Source: Glandiceps talaboti
Taxonomy: Eukaryota > Hemichordata > Enteropneusta > Spengelidae
NCBI RefSeq assembly: GCF_964340395.1
Contig: NC_135551.1
Location: 21,629,503 to 21,693,502, forward strand
Direction: 5' to 3'
Length of the DNA stretch: 64,000 nucleotides
Each line of letters opens with the position of its first letter. Positions within the stretch are counted from its first letter, which is position 1. Of the stretch, positions 50,041-63,278 are shown one piece after another. Under the pieces are notes generated by a model that saw nothing but the letters and a program-made list of their open reading frames with translations, did not search any database and was not told the DNA's origin. The translations under genes and the position numbers were made by a program.

Positions 50041-50535
50041 CATCTATATTCTTTATCAAAAACAGCTTTATTTCTACCATAATACGTTTTGTAGTAAGAA
50101 ACCTCGACCAAACATGATATTACATTGAAAGAAAGACAAAGCATACCAGATGTAAACTGAATGCCTTCAGCAAGACAGTTCGATTAGTTCCCTCCCCCAT
50201 TATCAAATTGTGGAATTCTTAACTACTATAGTTTAGATGGTATATCGTTAAATTTGCAAATTTCATTAATTATGAAATGACCATTACAATCAACCAGCTA
50301 TAGGGGACACATATACTTTGTTACTATCAGTTTACTTACCCATTATATGACATTGTAAGATTCCTCAGATAGCAACTTATTACCCTAAGTCATTAATTTT
50401 GTAAAGTTACACCTCAAGCTTTATAGGACACTTGCGTTTTGATATTAACATGTACCACATTATTTGAAATTCAAAGTTTACACTCTTAAGATAATGCCTA
50501 AATTTGTTAATTATGGATGGACAGGCAGGGAGGTG

Positions 50536-50599
<64 letters not shown>

Positions 50600-50605
50600 C
50601 TTCAC
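50041..50605. repeat. Relative of the 9.6 kb TIR element ending in (GATA)n
   Basis: CCAGATGTAAACTGAATGCC near 50151 matches the left end at 9611. Phrases about every 150 bp (CATTAATTATGAAATGACCA near 50264; GTCATTAATTTTGTAAAG near 50388) match the array units. It ends with (GATA)n at 50537-50599. Confidence 0.5.
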
Positions 50606-50609
50606 TGCT

Positions 50610-51424
50610 CACTGCTCACTTTGTCAGTGGTTTGAAAGTTATGACAGGTTTTTTCACATGATTTAGTTATAACAAGTTTCGTGTTGCATGAAATTATCAA
50701 GCTTAGCATTCCAAACTTGGACCACAAATTGTATTGCTACACGGACCAAAGGTTATCTCGCCTAAACATTCTATTTGAATAAATCTTGCTCACATGACTC
50801 AGATTGAGTCAGTGTTTTGTATGGTGGTAAAATTTATGATGTGCGTTTGTGATAAATCTGGCGAACCAAGAGGTGTTTTAATGACTCAATCACAACGCGG
50901 GGAGGGGGATTAGAGATGTCCTAACTTGTCCAAACTATGAGAATGTTGCCCACGGCTGAACGTAGAAATTTTTCTGGACCACAGAATTTCAGAATGTCGG
51001 CTAAAGTACGATGGTTGTCAGATACATTTCTCGGGATGAAGTCCTTTTTTGGCAGCGAAAAAGGCCTTTTCGCTCTAACTAATACAAAGATACATATATA
51101 TCTACATTATTTTGAATAAATCAGCAGGTATGCCACAAGTCAAGTGCGAAGTAGTTAATGTGTAAAAGTGTGTCTTCAAAGAAATGTACGACTTTGCGTA
51201 TATGATAAAGCACAAAATGAAAGTGACATGGTCATAATATACATCCAGAATATTTTCCGATTCTGATATGTATTTAATACGTTTGTGTAAATGGCCATTG
51301 GTTTCTTTTATTTTTTGAATGGTGTAGTTTACAATATAATAACTGGTCTATTTTATTCCGTATTCGGAGGCCGTCGGCCCAAAGATACAATATACAAATA
51401 TTACAGTAAAGCAGTACTGAAAGG
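50610..51424. other. Intergenic stretch without recognised gene
   Basis: Nothing recognisable between the GATA tract and the LINE relic. Confidence 0.4.
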
Positions 51425-52423
51425 CAATGAAACTGTTACGTAACACTGATAACTTCTTTACGTAGTTTCATGGCATGAAATAAGAATACTGCGAGACGCT
51501 GTAGTGTATCTACATTGTTAGAGGAAAGTAAATCGACAAAGTTCTATACAGACGGAGGATCAAAGTAAAATCTAGAAATATATTTTTTCCTATGGTTATT
51601 GAAAAATGAACTAGTAATAAAATATGATATTCATCTTCGACTTCATTTGAATCGCACGATAAACATATTCTCTGATTTCATTCAATGCCGTGTTTTCTGA
51701 CTGTCTCTATGCGCAGGTAATGTGACGAACAGTGAGACCTAGCAAGCATTTGCATATGTCTAGAAATTTTGATTGACCGTAAGTATCTTTCCGGCTCCAA
51801 AGAAAATTTGTACTCACGGTACAAAGATAACTTATCAAAGGAACACACTTCACTATACCATTGGGAAAACAAAACCTTCCTGAATCTCTCGACAAATACA
51901 AACAAAAACATATCAACATTCCTCACCGTCTGAGATTCCCAAAACTCCTGTAAATGACAAGTAAATAAAAGGTTCTTTATGTCATTTACCCAAGTTTTTC
52001 AGGCTCTTACCCCAGATTCTTTAATAATGTATAACATATTGTAACATTTCTTATGATATCTATATGATGGCATGTTCAAAATTTTAGCCCAATACAACGT
52101 TTGTTACTATACAAGAAAACTGGGTAACGACCGCATTCGCCTAATACTGTTACATTTGGTGCATTAGTGGAAACTCCTAGAAATGTACGACAGACTAGGT
52201 ATTGAATTCTCTCAATGCATTCATGCCTCTGAAATCCACATACCTCTGTCAGTATCGGTAGATTTTTGCTTATGGCCCAGTTCGGTTTTTTATTAAAATT
52301 TAGGGCTATAGAGAAAGTTAGTTCAGAACAAAAGAATAAACTTATGCAATAGTAATTATCGTTGTGTATTTGTTTAGACCGATGGTCATGTATTTCTAAG
52401 TACTTTATTCGCAATGGCTGCAA
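51425..52423 (-). pseudogene. LINE (non-LTR retrotransposon) ORF2 C-terminal fragment
   Basis: Minus-strand translation gives, in order: CIERIQYLVCRTFLGVSTNA then VTVLGECGRYPV; after a one-base frameshift, YWAKILNMPSYRYHKKCYNM and KTWVNDIKNLL; then FWESQTVRNVDMF, and ARSHCSSHYLRIETVRKHGI followed by an in-frame TGA, RICLSCDSNEVEDEYHILLL, and RLAVFLFHAMKLR. This succession (ER.. LG, GE.GR.P, YW.K, W...I..L, R...H.L.IE..R, C..C....VEDE.H) is the well-known region after the reverse transcriptase of metazoan LINEs. At least one frameshift and several stops make it dead. Clade not assigned; no RT catalytic core is present. Confidence 0.75.
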
Positions 52424-52429
52424 TGGTTT

Positions 52430-53150
52430 TATTTGAGCCTACTCTTCTCAAGGCGTCTATTTTCAAACTAGACGTCAGTATGGAGATAAAACGTGTGCAA
52501 ACATAATACAAGGTGTTTTTCTCTCCTGGTCTATGAGAATGCACGATATCACGTACGTACTACAAGAGTCAAGTTACTCTATTTGCAAATGCTCTAAATA
52601 CTCAATGGAAGGTTCTGCTTTTAGTGGAAGAGAAAACTCTTTCGTACAACAAATGTTTTCAAAAAGTGATGCTATGGGAAAATATGAAAGGGCCATTTGG
52701 CTCGTTTACTTGCAAAGCTTCGACTTTCCATGACCCCGACCGATCACATACTCACCATGCTGTCCCTGATTTGCCCACTTCATGTGAAGTTACCGTACAC
52801 GGTCCCTGAACACGGTCAGTCTGGGTACCTGCCATTTCACATGATAAAAGATTATATCTAGCCATAATTACATGTAACCTAGCTCGACTATTCTATCCAT
52901 CAAATAACAATACTAATTTTTCCATTGTTCATAAATGCTACCGTGTCTATCTACGTCTATAGGCAACGATTTCGACATTTGCATTTTCCACCATCGTCTG
53001 TGCACGACCAGCAATGGGAAAACATTCAAAATCGACGACGATGACGATGACGATGACGATGACGACGACAAAAAGCCCATCAGAACTGTACACGGCCAGG
53101 CCTGTGTTTAAAGACAAAAAATGACACTGAACACAAGCTTATGGCTGTGT
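52430..53150. other. Intergenic stretch; (GATGAC)n at 53035-53075
   Basis: A short GACGATGACGATGAC run; otherwise no supported feature. The region before the LINE relic shows no RT core in any frame I read. Confidence 0.4.
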
Positions 53151-53164
53151 GTTTCTTTGATTCA

Positions 53165-53960
<796 letters not shown>

Positions 53961-54103
53961 TTGTACTTTATATTTCTTTAAAATTCGTGTCCCATCACTG
54001 TACTTGTTTAGTTTTTTAAACGTTACAGCAATGATTGAGTTTGCACAGCTTTAGGGGTTGTATGGAATTGAAAAGCCCAGCATTCCAACAAATATCAATA
54101 AAA

Positions 54104-54121
54104 TAAAACAGCAGCAGCAGC

Positions 54122-54152
<31 letters not shown>
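54104..54152. repeat. (CAG)n(CAA)n microsatellite
   Basis: About five CAG units followed by eleven CAA units. Not coding. Confidence 0.9.
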
Positions 54153-54153
<1 letters not shown>

Positions 54154-54472
54154 ACAAACGCCCTACATTTAATCTATAGACATGTGTGACTATTAGACAC
54201 ATTAGGGTGAAGAATATGACATAATATTCCGTAACCCCCCACCCCCCACCCCCCTCAGGCTTCTCCATATCTTCGGTTGAAGTGGTTTCCACCAGTTTAA
54301 GATATAGAAATGTCTTATCGACATCATATTACACCTTATATCAATACACGAGATGAAAATCAATGTCCAAGCCACGTTTAACAAACTGATCAGACTAGAT
54401 AGAGAAGCCTATAGCTAGTTATATGCATTTCGAAAATTACATACAGAACAAAAACGGAGATTTTAATGGAAA

Positions 54473-54551
54473 TTTCTTACTGATTTCTAGACAGCCCTCT
54501 GCGTTTCTTATACTGTCAAACACAGAAAACTGTCTAGAAATCAGTAAGAAA
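54473..54551. other. Perfect 22-bp inverted repeat with a 35-nt loop
   Basis: 54473-54494 (TTTCTTACTGATTTCTAGAC plus AG) is exactly reverse-complemented at 54530-54551. As RNA it would make an uninterrupted 22-bp stem. It lies in otherwise unremarkable DNA. It could be a minimal MITE or a hairpin RNA precursor. Confidence 0.7.
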
Positions 54552-54559
54552 GTGAATGC

Positions 54560-55250
54560 TAGTTTTTAACACTGATAGGCTGGGATTTTACTCAGTACAT
54601 ATACTTTCTTGACGACTTTTTTTCTTACATGAAGCTTTAACTTTCCATGTGAATCAACAAGCTGGCATATACAACACACTTGATAAATTTATTGTGCAAT
54701 ACCTGTTTCAAATTCGCGGGAACCATGCATGTTCTAGTACAGTACTGTTTACTTAAGCTGTACAGTTGACTGACATCAACAACACTCCCGCTACGGTACA
54801 CGTCTCATAGGGATGGATTGAGGAATCGCGTGTGAGGCATAAATGTCTCATTATGCTATTTGCCATCAAGATATACCATATTTGCAACTTTCCAAGTTCA
54901 TTGACATCAATTTCTGATGCATCCAAGTACCCATCTACATATTAATAAAACATTATAATAAGTCATAATTTATCACGCCTTGTACAGACCATAAGTTACG
55001 GCGCAACAATACTAAGTTTATACTACCACAACTCCCTGGGGAGCATACAATTCACCCATTGCAGCCGCTAGATCTATATGAGCATAGGATTAAAATATTC
55101 ACATGCAACCTATCCTACTTGGTCCCCAACGGGCATGTAGCCCCCATGACAGGAGAAACCGGAGTGCCCCCATGACAGGAGAACTGGGGTGCTTAGGGAA
55201 AACGTGCTGTTCGGTAGAGTCAAACAGAAAGACACTCTGATCTTCTTTAC
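54560..55250. other. Intergenic stretch without recognised gene
   Basis: A short near-direct repeat (GCCCCCATGACAGGAGAA twice, 55139-55185) is the only visible structure. Confidence 0.45.
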
Positions 55251-55254
55251 AGTC

Positions 55255-56460
55255 ACTGTGTTGTAATTTTTTAAAATCCTGAGTGGGCGCCAACCCAGGA
55301 TAAACATGGCAAACTTGTACAACCGGTAATTTTTAGAAGTATGTTCCGGACTTGTGGATCATTTCGATTTACGATTTTTCTTGACTAAAAACACATCATG
55401 ACTTGTCCTCGCTAAAGCCACGTGTCTCCAGAGTAACGCTTCGTTGACGCTCATCTCGTAACTGGTCGATTGAACCGACTACGTACGTTTTCGACAAAAC
55501 TAAGACGTGCTTCTGTGTTATGGAATGTGTTAATATAATAACTGCTTATTTTGTTACATGGTGCATCGTCTTGTGTCGAATCAAACCAACGTAAAATGCG
55601 TAAGTAGGAGAAAAAAATCCTAACACGAATATAACTTAAAATACAGAAAGTAATGCTACATTCCGTAAGCTGGGAAACCACTCAAATCAACACTACACAT
55701 AGAGGGAATAAGTTATCAACACAAAGTGTCTTCTCAGTGTACATGATCGTACATCAATTACAATCCACACTTGCCAATTATTTATCCGGCCGTGGTTTGG
55801 ACTGTTCGCGAGGAATTCTTGCAGAGGTAAAGTTGGGAATTAAAGGTAGAAAAAGGAGAGTTAGTCCTGTATTGGCGGCGTGTAAGTTTACATGATAAAC
55901 AGACTTGAATCCGTGAACATTTCTAAATCATTGAAAATTAAATCTTTAAGTTAGCGATTTCGGTTAAACCTTATTAACTATCTTCAGGGTTTCTATGGAC
56001 TTGATTTTTCTTTGATATTTGGTTAAATATCGGTCTAACTACAGGATAACCTTCCACAGTTGCTATAATTGTGTATCGGGATGGATTCCATAACAGAGAG
56101 AAATGTTTATTCGCTAATTAAAAAAAACCATAGTCGTGGCGATCTGTTTAAAATTGGTGTCTTGGACAGTTAATCATCTAATTGTACCTATAATTATTTT
56201 CCCTCTGAGTTGCAATAGAATGCTTTCACCAAGCCCTATTGAGGACGTTCCAATGTACGCTTTGCCTGTCTACGGGAGCGACTGAGGAACTCCACAAATC
56301 ATAGTAGAACGATTTAAGTGACTAATTCTCACCCGTAGGCTAGCAGGCTACGGTACGCGGCTGTGGTATCAATTAACTAAAATATTAACCGTGAAGTCCA
56401 GGATAACCTTAGAACTAGATGTATTATGTAAGGTAGGTTATGATGTCAGCTCATTTATTT
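55255..56460 (+). repeat. Dispersed repeat R, longest forward copy
   Basis: Spans every block found separately in the other copies: AACCCAGGATAAACATGGCA, GTATGTTCCGGAC, the GGGAAACCACTCAAA block, GCGGCGTGTAAG, GGATTCCATAACAGAGAGAA, GGAGCGACTGAGGAACTCC, and the TATGTAAGGTAGGTTATG end shared with 35415-35440. Frames within it are not kept between copies. Confidence 0.6.
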
Positions 56461-56699
56461 TTTTATCTAACGCACTGAATTTTATCTCCAGTATAATACA
56501 AAGTCAGTATACAAAGAGACAGACACATTTTATTGATACGTGATACAGCATATCATACGCTCTGTTGCGTGTATTCTGGTTAGCAGAGTTAAAAGTATTC
56601 AAGTACAGGACTGGGTGTTGCCATTTTTCATGGATACTTCTTTGACGTGTTTTTTTTTCTTCAGCAACAAATTTGTGATTATTGCATGGAGTGTCCATT

Positions 56700-57482
56700 T
56701 GCTCCAAGGTACGTGGACAGGGAGGCCTGGGGTATTAAGTGAAATAAATCGTGATCGTTCCCACAAAGGCGATACAATGTAATATTTAAAACTTTGTATA
56801 AATCTGAATCGTACAATAATCGAAAAATATTGACACACCATCAAAGAACAGATAATTTGTATCCCACAGTGATTCATGAAGACGAACTCATCTGGGATTA
56901 AAATCTGTTCGGGTATTCCATCAGAAAGATACCAACAACTTGGTTGCACCCTATTGTCACCGACTAACACTAGGAATCTTACCGTGTTTTTGGTCGGAGT
57001 GCACATAGCTGGTACGTAGAAGTATTAACTCATCGGTTAATTATATTATCGGTATATATACTAGAATTTCTCTAATATACCAGGTGTCCTAAAAAGATTG
57101 TGCTTTACTGCAAACATGATTCAAGAATGAGTCAAAACCTCACAAAATATGATTTTCTATCACAATTTTGAATTTGTAGGGTATGGAACAGTTTTAAGCC
57201 AACTCTTGACGCCGCGTAAAGGGGGTGTCCTGAATGTCACCTCATGGCCAACAGTACATTCGCATTTGGTTCCCACCTCACTGAGCTCCTCGCGGTACTT
57301 CGACGTTCCGATTCCAGCTTTCGGTTACAGTATAGATAAATGAAAATGCATGGCTCCATTTAATGTTTTTAGTCATTCCCGTGGGATGGAAGTTTATGTT
57401 TGCTACCCCTCGAAGCTAAAGCAATTTGAATTTTTAGCCGAATTCGATCTTTTGACTATAATCTTTCCATCCGCAACCAAAT

Positions 57483-57572
<90 letters not shown>

Positions 57573-58699
57573 GCCCATTTTACCTATATACACTGGCGCT
57601 AAGTCGCATACACTCATATACTCGAAATATTGATGTATCGTTTCTATTTTACAATGTGCAAAAACTACTTTCAGACATTGGTTTTCATGTCTTGATCGGC
57701 AAACCCTCAGTTTACCGTCTTAACTTATTGTCGTCAATTTCAAGTTACTGGAGTTTTCTCGTACGTACGACACTTCCTTAACCGGACAGACAAACACGTA
57801 TTCGGCAGCGATGTTCGTTGGGATTGGACTCTCCGTTCAACTTCAACTTCAACAAACTCACCAAGTAACGATGCCAGTTACCTGTTTTAAAACATCGACC
57901 TTGCAATCAGTGTCTAGAAAATAGCAACAAACAAATATCTTGCCAAATGATTTTTCCAAATGATGATCTTGCCAAATGATTTTTCCTTTGAATAGGAGTG
58001 CACCTTTAGTTTAATTTCAAATCTTTGATAAATGCACCAGCTCCGATGCTTAACTAAATTACCCATGTTAATAGCGCCAATTGAAAATTGGATCGTTATG
58101 AACAAATTTGACCATCACAACATTTTGAAATTGTATAGGCTTCGGCGGAAAATATATGTCAACAGTTATTGTGATGAAAGAAACTTTGAACAATTTGTAC
58201 AGTTGTACAGGGGAAGAAAATAGTAAAATAAAAAACAGTTTCATAAACTGCACACCTGCTAATAATTTACTGAAATGTTAACACACCCAGCGACGAATGA
58301 GCACTAAACTTTCATTTCAACGGTAGCGCCATATCGTATACATGCTTTCATTTTCAAATGTTCAGCCATGTACACAAAAACTACATACAATATATACAAC
58401 ACTAAAACCGAGTGTACAGCGTAAGTCATGGTATCAAATGGATTTTTGTTGAAATCTACTCAAGAAATGTCATTGCTACTAGTTCAACATAATTGACTGA
58501 AGACATAATATTTCCAAGTCAACGGCATCTAAGTTTATTTTTTCGTTACTGTAACGAACAGCAACGCAATGCCGTATAATTGTTAAAACTTCGAACAATC
58601 ATTTGCTCAACTTTTTCCATTTAATGTTTTTCTACCTAAGTTGTTACTGACAACTCACTGGTCAGTGAGATAAGACAGACCAGTGGGTGGACGGACGGG

Positions 58700-58752
<53 letters not shown>

Positions 58753-58925
58753 TTTCCAACAGCTAGATCTAGACAGACAGGTATACCGACCTAGAGACAC
58801 ACATGGAGGGTAAAATGTGAGGAGTTGTCTAGTTTCGGTGATATAACTTTCTCACGGTATTCGATGTACTTGTTACATCAAAACAAATCAATCATGTATA
58901 TGAACCATACCTGTTGATATACGTG
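56700..58925 (+). repeat. Upstream arm of the gene C/gene D inverted duplication (D side)
   Basis: Reverse of 32263-33750. Contains (TA)n at 57485-57571 and (CAGA)n at 58700-58751, neither present in the C arm. No gene inside. Confidence 0.65.
57485..57571. repeat. (TA)n microsatellite
   Basis: About 43 uninterrupted TA units; able to extrude as a cruciform. The Tyr-Ile ORF across it is spurious. Confidence 0.95.
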
Positions 58926-58927
58926 CC

Positions 58928-59167
58928 GTAGCATAGCAACCAAGTAATATGTTTTTATTTGTTCGAGTAAACATACACATTGCCCATGGTTACGACAATG
59001 ATTGTCCAATCACTATCCATCTGTAGAAACATGACGGAACTTGTTTGGACCAATCAGCGTAAACAGTTCCAAGGGGCATGCGCACAGAAATCTATAAAGC
59101 CACGTGAAGTTCGTTGATTTGATATCTGCATCTTAGTCGTAGACGAAGACAGAGGAAGAGACGCAAA
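58928..59167 (+). promoter_or_regulatory. Gene D promoter and 5'UTR
   Basis: X-box-like GTAGCATAGCAACCA (58928-58942), GTAAACA (58967-58973), CCATGGTTAC (58985-58994), CCAAT (59006-59010 and 59050-59054), a second GTAAACA (59059-59065) and TATAAAG (59093-59099). The ATG is at 59168. This is the most complete of the three promoters in view. RFX, forkhead and NF-Y are the families whose consensus fits; binding is inferred. Confidence 0.65.
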
Positions 59168-60298
59168 ATGAAGTAAGTTTTTTTTTACTCTGAGTGGTTG
59201 TGAACGTCTGACTGTTTTCTAGTGTGATATGTTTGAGTGTTGTTAGAGCTACATGATTGTATCTATGAGCATACGAGTGTTTAACTTTTTAACCTTTTTT
59301 GGCGCGCATTTCTAATATTTTTCGCGATGTACTGCTTGTTTCGCTAAATTTGTTTAGATCTCTTCTTGTGTTTCGTAGAAAGCTATTGTCTTTTATTTGC
59401 ATTTTTCTATATTTGTTAAATTAGGATTAAATTCTGTTGAAATAGAGAATAACAAATTATTGTCTTATCGTCTGCTAAACAACGTTTGCTTTTCAAGCTA
59501 CCTCCGAGTCGGCGACCAGTTTAATCTCATGACAAGTGTATCGCATGCAACGCGGGTTGACTCACTCAAATATAACGCCAATTATTGAGGTTGTTCACGT
59601 CTTCAAATTCCTCTTTATTTTTCACAGTACACCTTTCTGTCCAAATTGACAGTCATTATTTGTGGTATAAGAGACTATTATGTATAGAGCACGTTCAGTG
59701 TCAAGTTTAGCTTTGTGCAATAATATAGTGCAGTGCTGTTTTTGCTCAAAGTGGTATATCATGGCCATTCTAATTTCTATCTTTTTTGGTGATATTTGTT
59801 TGTTTGTTTGTTTGGTAGTTTGTTTCTTTGTTTGTATAAGTTTTTATTATTTTTGGACTTCTTCACTGAAATGTCTTGTCGGATTGCAAATTGATATTTG
59901 GAATCATGGCGATATGGTTTTTTTCATTCTATTTTTGATGATTTTCTTTTGTGCTTTGGCCAGTTTTCCTCCCATTTTTTCTCCATTCAGATTAATGTTA
60001 TTTAAGGGAAGATGTAATTTTCTATTCTCATGGAAATATTCTTGTTTGTTTGTTTGTTTGTTTGTTTTTTTGGGGTTTGGTTTTTTTTTTTAGATAATCC
60101 TTTAATATTAAATTGTAATTTCCGAAGAAACCAGTTTCAGTTAAGATTATAGGTAGAGGTTCAGTTAAATGACGTACAAGCTGCATGGTATGTTGGTCTT
60201 TTTCAGTCAGTCATATACTTTTCAGACTTCTTTTACATCCTTTACGCTTTATCAAAGCTGTATTTCTCTTGTAATTCAGCAGCAGCAGCAGCATCATC

Positions 60299-60339
<41 letters not shown>

Positions 60340-62915
60340 AGTTCCTCTCAACCTACCTTTTTTTCTGAAGGCATGTTATCGGAAACACACATTTTGAAAT
60401 ATTCATATTGCCTGATTAACAGCTTATTAGACATGGTTTTTGTGCGAAGGTTTTACGTTCAGAAATACAAATTTAAAAAATAGTGAGATATGAACACCTC
60501 GTATCATGATAGATGCCTTTCATTATAACGATATAAAGGTTACAATAATTTCATTTTCCATGGTTACGTCACATATCAAGTCCATCGCTTTTTTGATAAC
60601 ATGGTTATTTATTTACGTCTGACATTTTTTTCTTATTTCTTATGTTATAGGAACCTGTGTTTATTGTTACCGGTCGTGGTTGTTGTTGTCTTTAACATTT
60701 CCATGGTAAATGCTGCTAGTAAGTAGACATTAAATCAATACAAATTGCAATATATTCAGCGAGGTATAGTATTTAGGGTTTTTTGTATGCATAGTTTTTG
60801 CGTGTTACCGAATGGTAATTCCAAGTTAATATGGCACCCCGAATGTATTTAATGTCAAAACATGATTAGGTCTTTACAATCAGGTAGACGGATACTCTTC
60901 TTCATCATCGTTGATTTGTAACACATTTAATTGCAATTTCCTATCTTTTGTTCACGAATTAACGGCAACTTTAAAGGAAAGGGGAATTTTGTATCGATTA
61001 TAAGTTGTAATTTTTCCTGCTGTTTAAAAGAGGTATCTAACATTCTATTGTAGCTGACTTCGCTGCCACCACGCTGACATTGAAAATCCCAGCTCCAGCA
61101 ACGGGTGGTTTTGTCAAAGATGTCGAAACGGACATTACATTGGATCTAGTTTACACTATAGATACAACCGCAGACCCAACGGCTGCGAAGGCCTACTTCA
61201 GCAATGCTGATGGCTCGAAAAAGACTAATCCAGAAGTTGTCGTCAGTGGTGGTCCTACTACAAGTAGTGGAGCTATCACTAGCGGTGGTAGTTACACCGG
61301 TTTAACAGCTAAAATCACACTGGATGCTACTAACTGTGGCGATTACACCAAACTCTGTGTTGCTGTCACCGTAACAGATGATGATGCAAATAACAATGTA
61401 ATTTGTATTGACTTTGGAGTAGGAGCTGACAAAGCAGGCACAAAGACATGTAACGGTACGTTTACCTTGACTTTCGTATTTAGTTCATAATTACATTGTA
61501 GAAATACTATTCATACTTCAATCAGTGATATATTTGTGATGTGTACTGTAACACACATCCAGCACTAAAATAAGGAATAACAGCAAACAACTACAACCGG
61601 GTAATACGTTTACGCGACACTAGACAACTGTTAATAATATAAGAATACAAAAAAAGAATGAACTCATAATAGTCACCACGTGTGTAACAGTTATAACAAT
61701 GCAAAAACATACACTATACAAAACATGTGAAGATTAGACATAATTATTGTGTTTATATAATCTAACCATTCATATCTCGGCATGATTTCCTCTCACTGGA
61801 ATCCTGTATTTTGTTCAGTTCAGCGATAATGTTCAAGAATAGGTAAAAGTTCTCATTCACACCTATGATATTCATGCATTAACAGCTTAATGTTGTGTAG
61901 TCATGATACTCATATATTAATTTGTATTTTAAATCCACCTATCATTGTCTTAAATTTTCTGTGTTTCAAACCAAGATTTATTTATTTCCTTTTTACAGTT
62001 GATTTTGGTGCTACCAAACTGACATTAAAAACGCCAGATCCAGCAACGGGTGGTTTTACCAAAGATACTGCGACGGACATTACATTCGATCTAGAGTACA
62101 CTGTAGCTGGATCCGTCAATCCAACGGCTGCGAAGACCTACTTCAGCAATGCTGATGGCTCGAAAAAAACTACTCCAGAAGTTGCTGTCAGTGGTGGTCC
62201 TACTGCTAGTAGTGGAGCTATCACTGCTAGTGGTAGTTATACCGGTTTAACAGCCAAAATCACACTGGACGGTACCAACTGTGCTGATTACACCAAACTC
62301 TGTGCTGCTGTCACCGTAACAGATGATGTTGCCACCAATAATGTAGCTTGTGTTGACTTTGGAAAAGGTGCAGATAAAGCAGGCACAAACCCGTGCGCAG
62401 GTACGTTTTATTTGACTTTTGTTTTCAAGGTTATGGAACGTGCTTTCGGTTATTACCGATTTGTCGTTGTACTGTATATTTATTATTAGACGAATAGTTA
62501 CGAAAAGAAACTTTGAAAACTTGTAACTTTGACATGAACAACAGAAACAAACTGTCAGAAGAACACACGAACTAGGAATAAGTCATTGCTAGGAGAGTGA
62601 TTAACAAGAATACATTGTCACTATGGTATATAAATTTGTGAATAATGAATATTATTTTGTATTTTCAAATTATCTGACATTTGGTCGGTTCAAAGCTTTT
62701 CTATAATAGATAGAATCCAACAGTTGTGAATTTGCAAGCATTACTGTATTGTACATTTCATGTTGTGTTATAGTCTTCCTCTTGATTTTTTAATATACTG
62801 ATAAATTGAGTCTCTATCTATTTCACTAATTTCAGCTGGTAGTTCAGCCAATACATCCAGTACTCTAATGGCTCTAACAATGGTCATTGCTGCTATCATG
62901 TCTTGGAGGATGTAA
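59168..62915 (+). CDS. Gene D: secreted, probably GPI-anchored protein with two four-cysteine domains
   Basis: Exons: 59168-59172 (ATGAA), 60651-60718 (signal), 61054-61455 and 61999-62400 (domains), 62836-62915 (tail, stop TAA). The 957 nt give 318 residues. The signal is MKNLCLLLPVVVVVVFN and then ISMVNAA. The two domains are very alike (both have ATGGF, AYFSNADGSKK or TYFSNADGSKK, VSGGPT, GSYTGLTAKITLD and YTKLC), much closer to each other than to other family members, so this is a recent exon duplication within the gene. The tail AGSSANTSST, hydrophobic run and SWRM fits a GPI signal. A donor 6 nt after the stop (62922) pairs with an acceptor at 63278. Cell-surface display is inferred; partner or function unknown. 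Confidence 0.9.
59173..60650 (+). other. Gene D intron 1
   Basis: Contains TTTG runs (59790-59830, 60042-60066) and a (CAG)(CAA)n tract at 60278-60339. The ORFs here are translations of these runs and are not supported. Confidence 0.7.
61054..61455 (+). CDS. Gene D domain exon 1
   Basis: 402 nt, phase 1-1, acceptor TTGTAG, donor G|GTACGT. Reads T-D-F-A-A-T-T-L-T-L-K at its start and DKAGTKTCNG at its end, with Cys2-Cys3 loop VTVTDDDANNN. Confidence 0.88.
61999..62400 (+). CDS. Gene D domain exon 2
   Basis: 402 nt, exactly the length of domain exon 1, acceptor TTACAG, donor G|GTACGT. Ends DKAGTNPCAG, with Asn-Pro replacing Lys-Thr. The open frame upstream to 61890 is intronic. Confidence 0.88.
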
Positions 62916-63056
62916 AACAAGGTGTGTGAAAACAGTTTATCACGTGTACCTAGTTACAGGTTGTTGAAGGAAAAATAAGAAATGAGAAATCTATAGACTG
63001 CTTTTTCGATTAAACTGACAGTTCATACTTTATACTCTCTGGCTATTAAACAGCAG

Positions 63057-63057
63057 T

Positions 63058-63138
<81 letters not shown>
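63057..63138. repeat. (GT)n microsatellite in the gene D 3'UTR intron
   Basis: About 40 GT units between the 3'UTR donor at 62922 and the acceptor at 63278. Confidence 0.95.
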
Positions 63139-63140
<2 letters not shown>

Positions 63141-63278
63141 ACAGCAATTGATAAGTGCCAGTATTTATATTGTTGATAAAATACAACATCATGACCGACA
63201 TTTTTTTTGAAAGTTACGTAATGTAACATGAATCCAACTTAGTTTTAATTTTTAACTTGTTCCTTATTTTCTTTACAG

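Noticed and set aside
51678-51926. Two overlapping minus-strand ORFs taken as separate genes
   Set aside because: One is a frame of the LINE relic and continues through a stop; the other is its shadow.
57350-57781. 143-codon ORF with a Tyr-Ile run
   Set aside because: Built on (TA)n; the reverse counterpart near 33.0 kb lacks both the tract and the frame.
59680-60093. 137-codon hydrophobic ORF in gene D intron 1
   Set aside because: Phe/Val-rich composition comes from TTTG runs; no counterpart in introns of B or C.
60169-60483. 104-codon polyglutamine ORF upstream of gene D exon 2
   Set aside because: CAG/CAA microsatellite in intron 1; no splice signals joining it to the gene.
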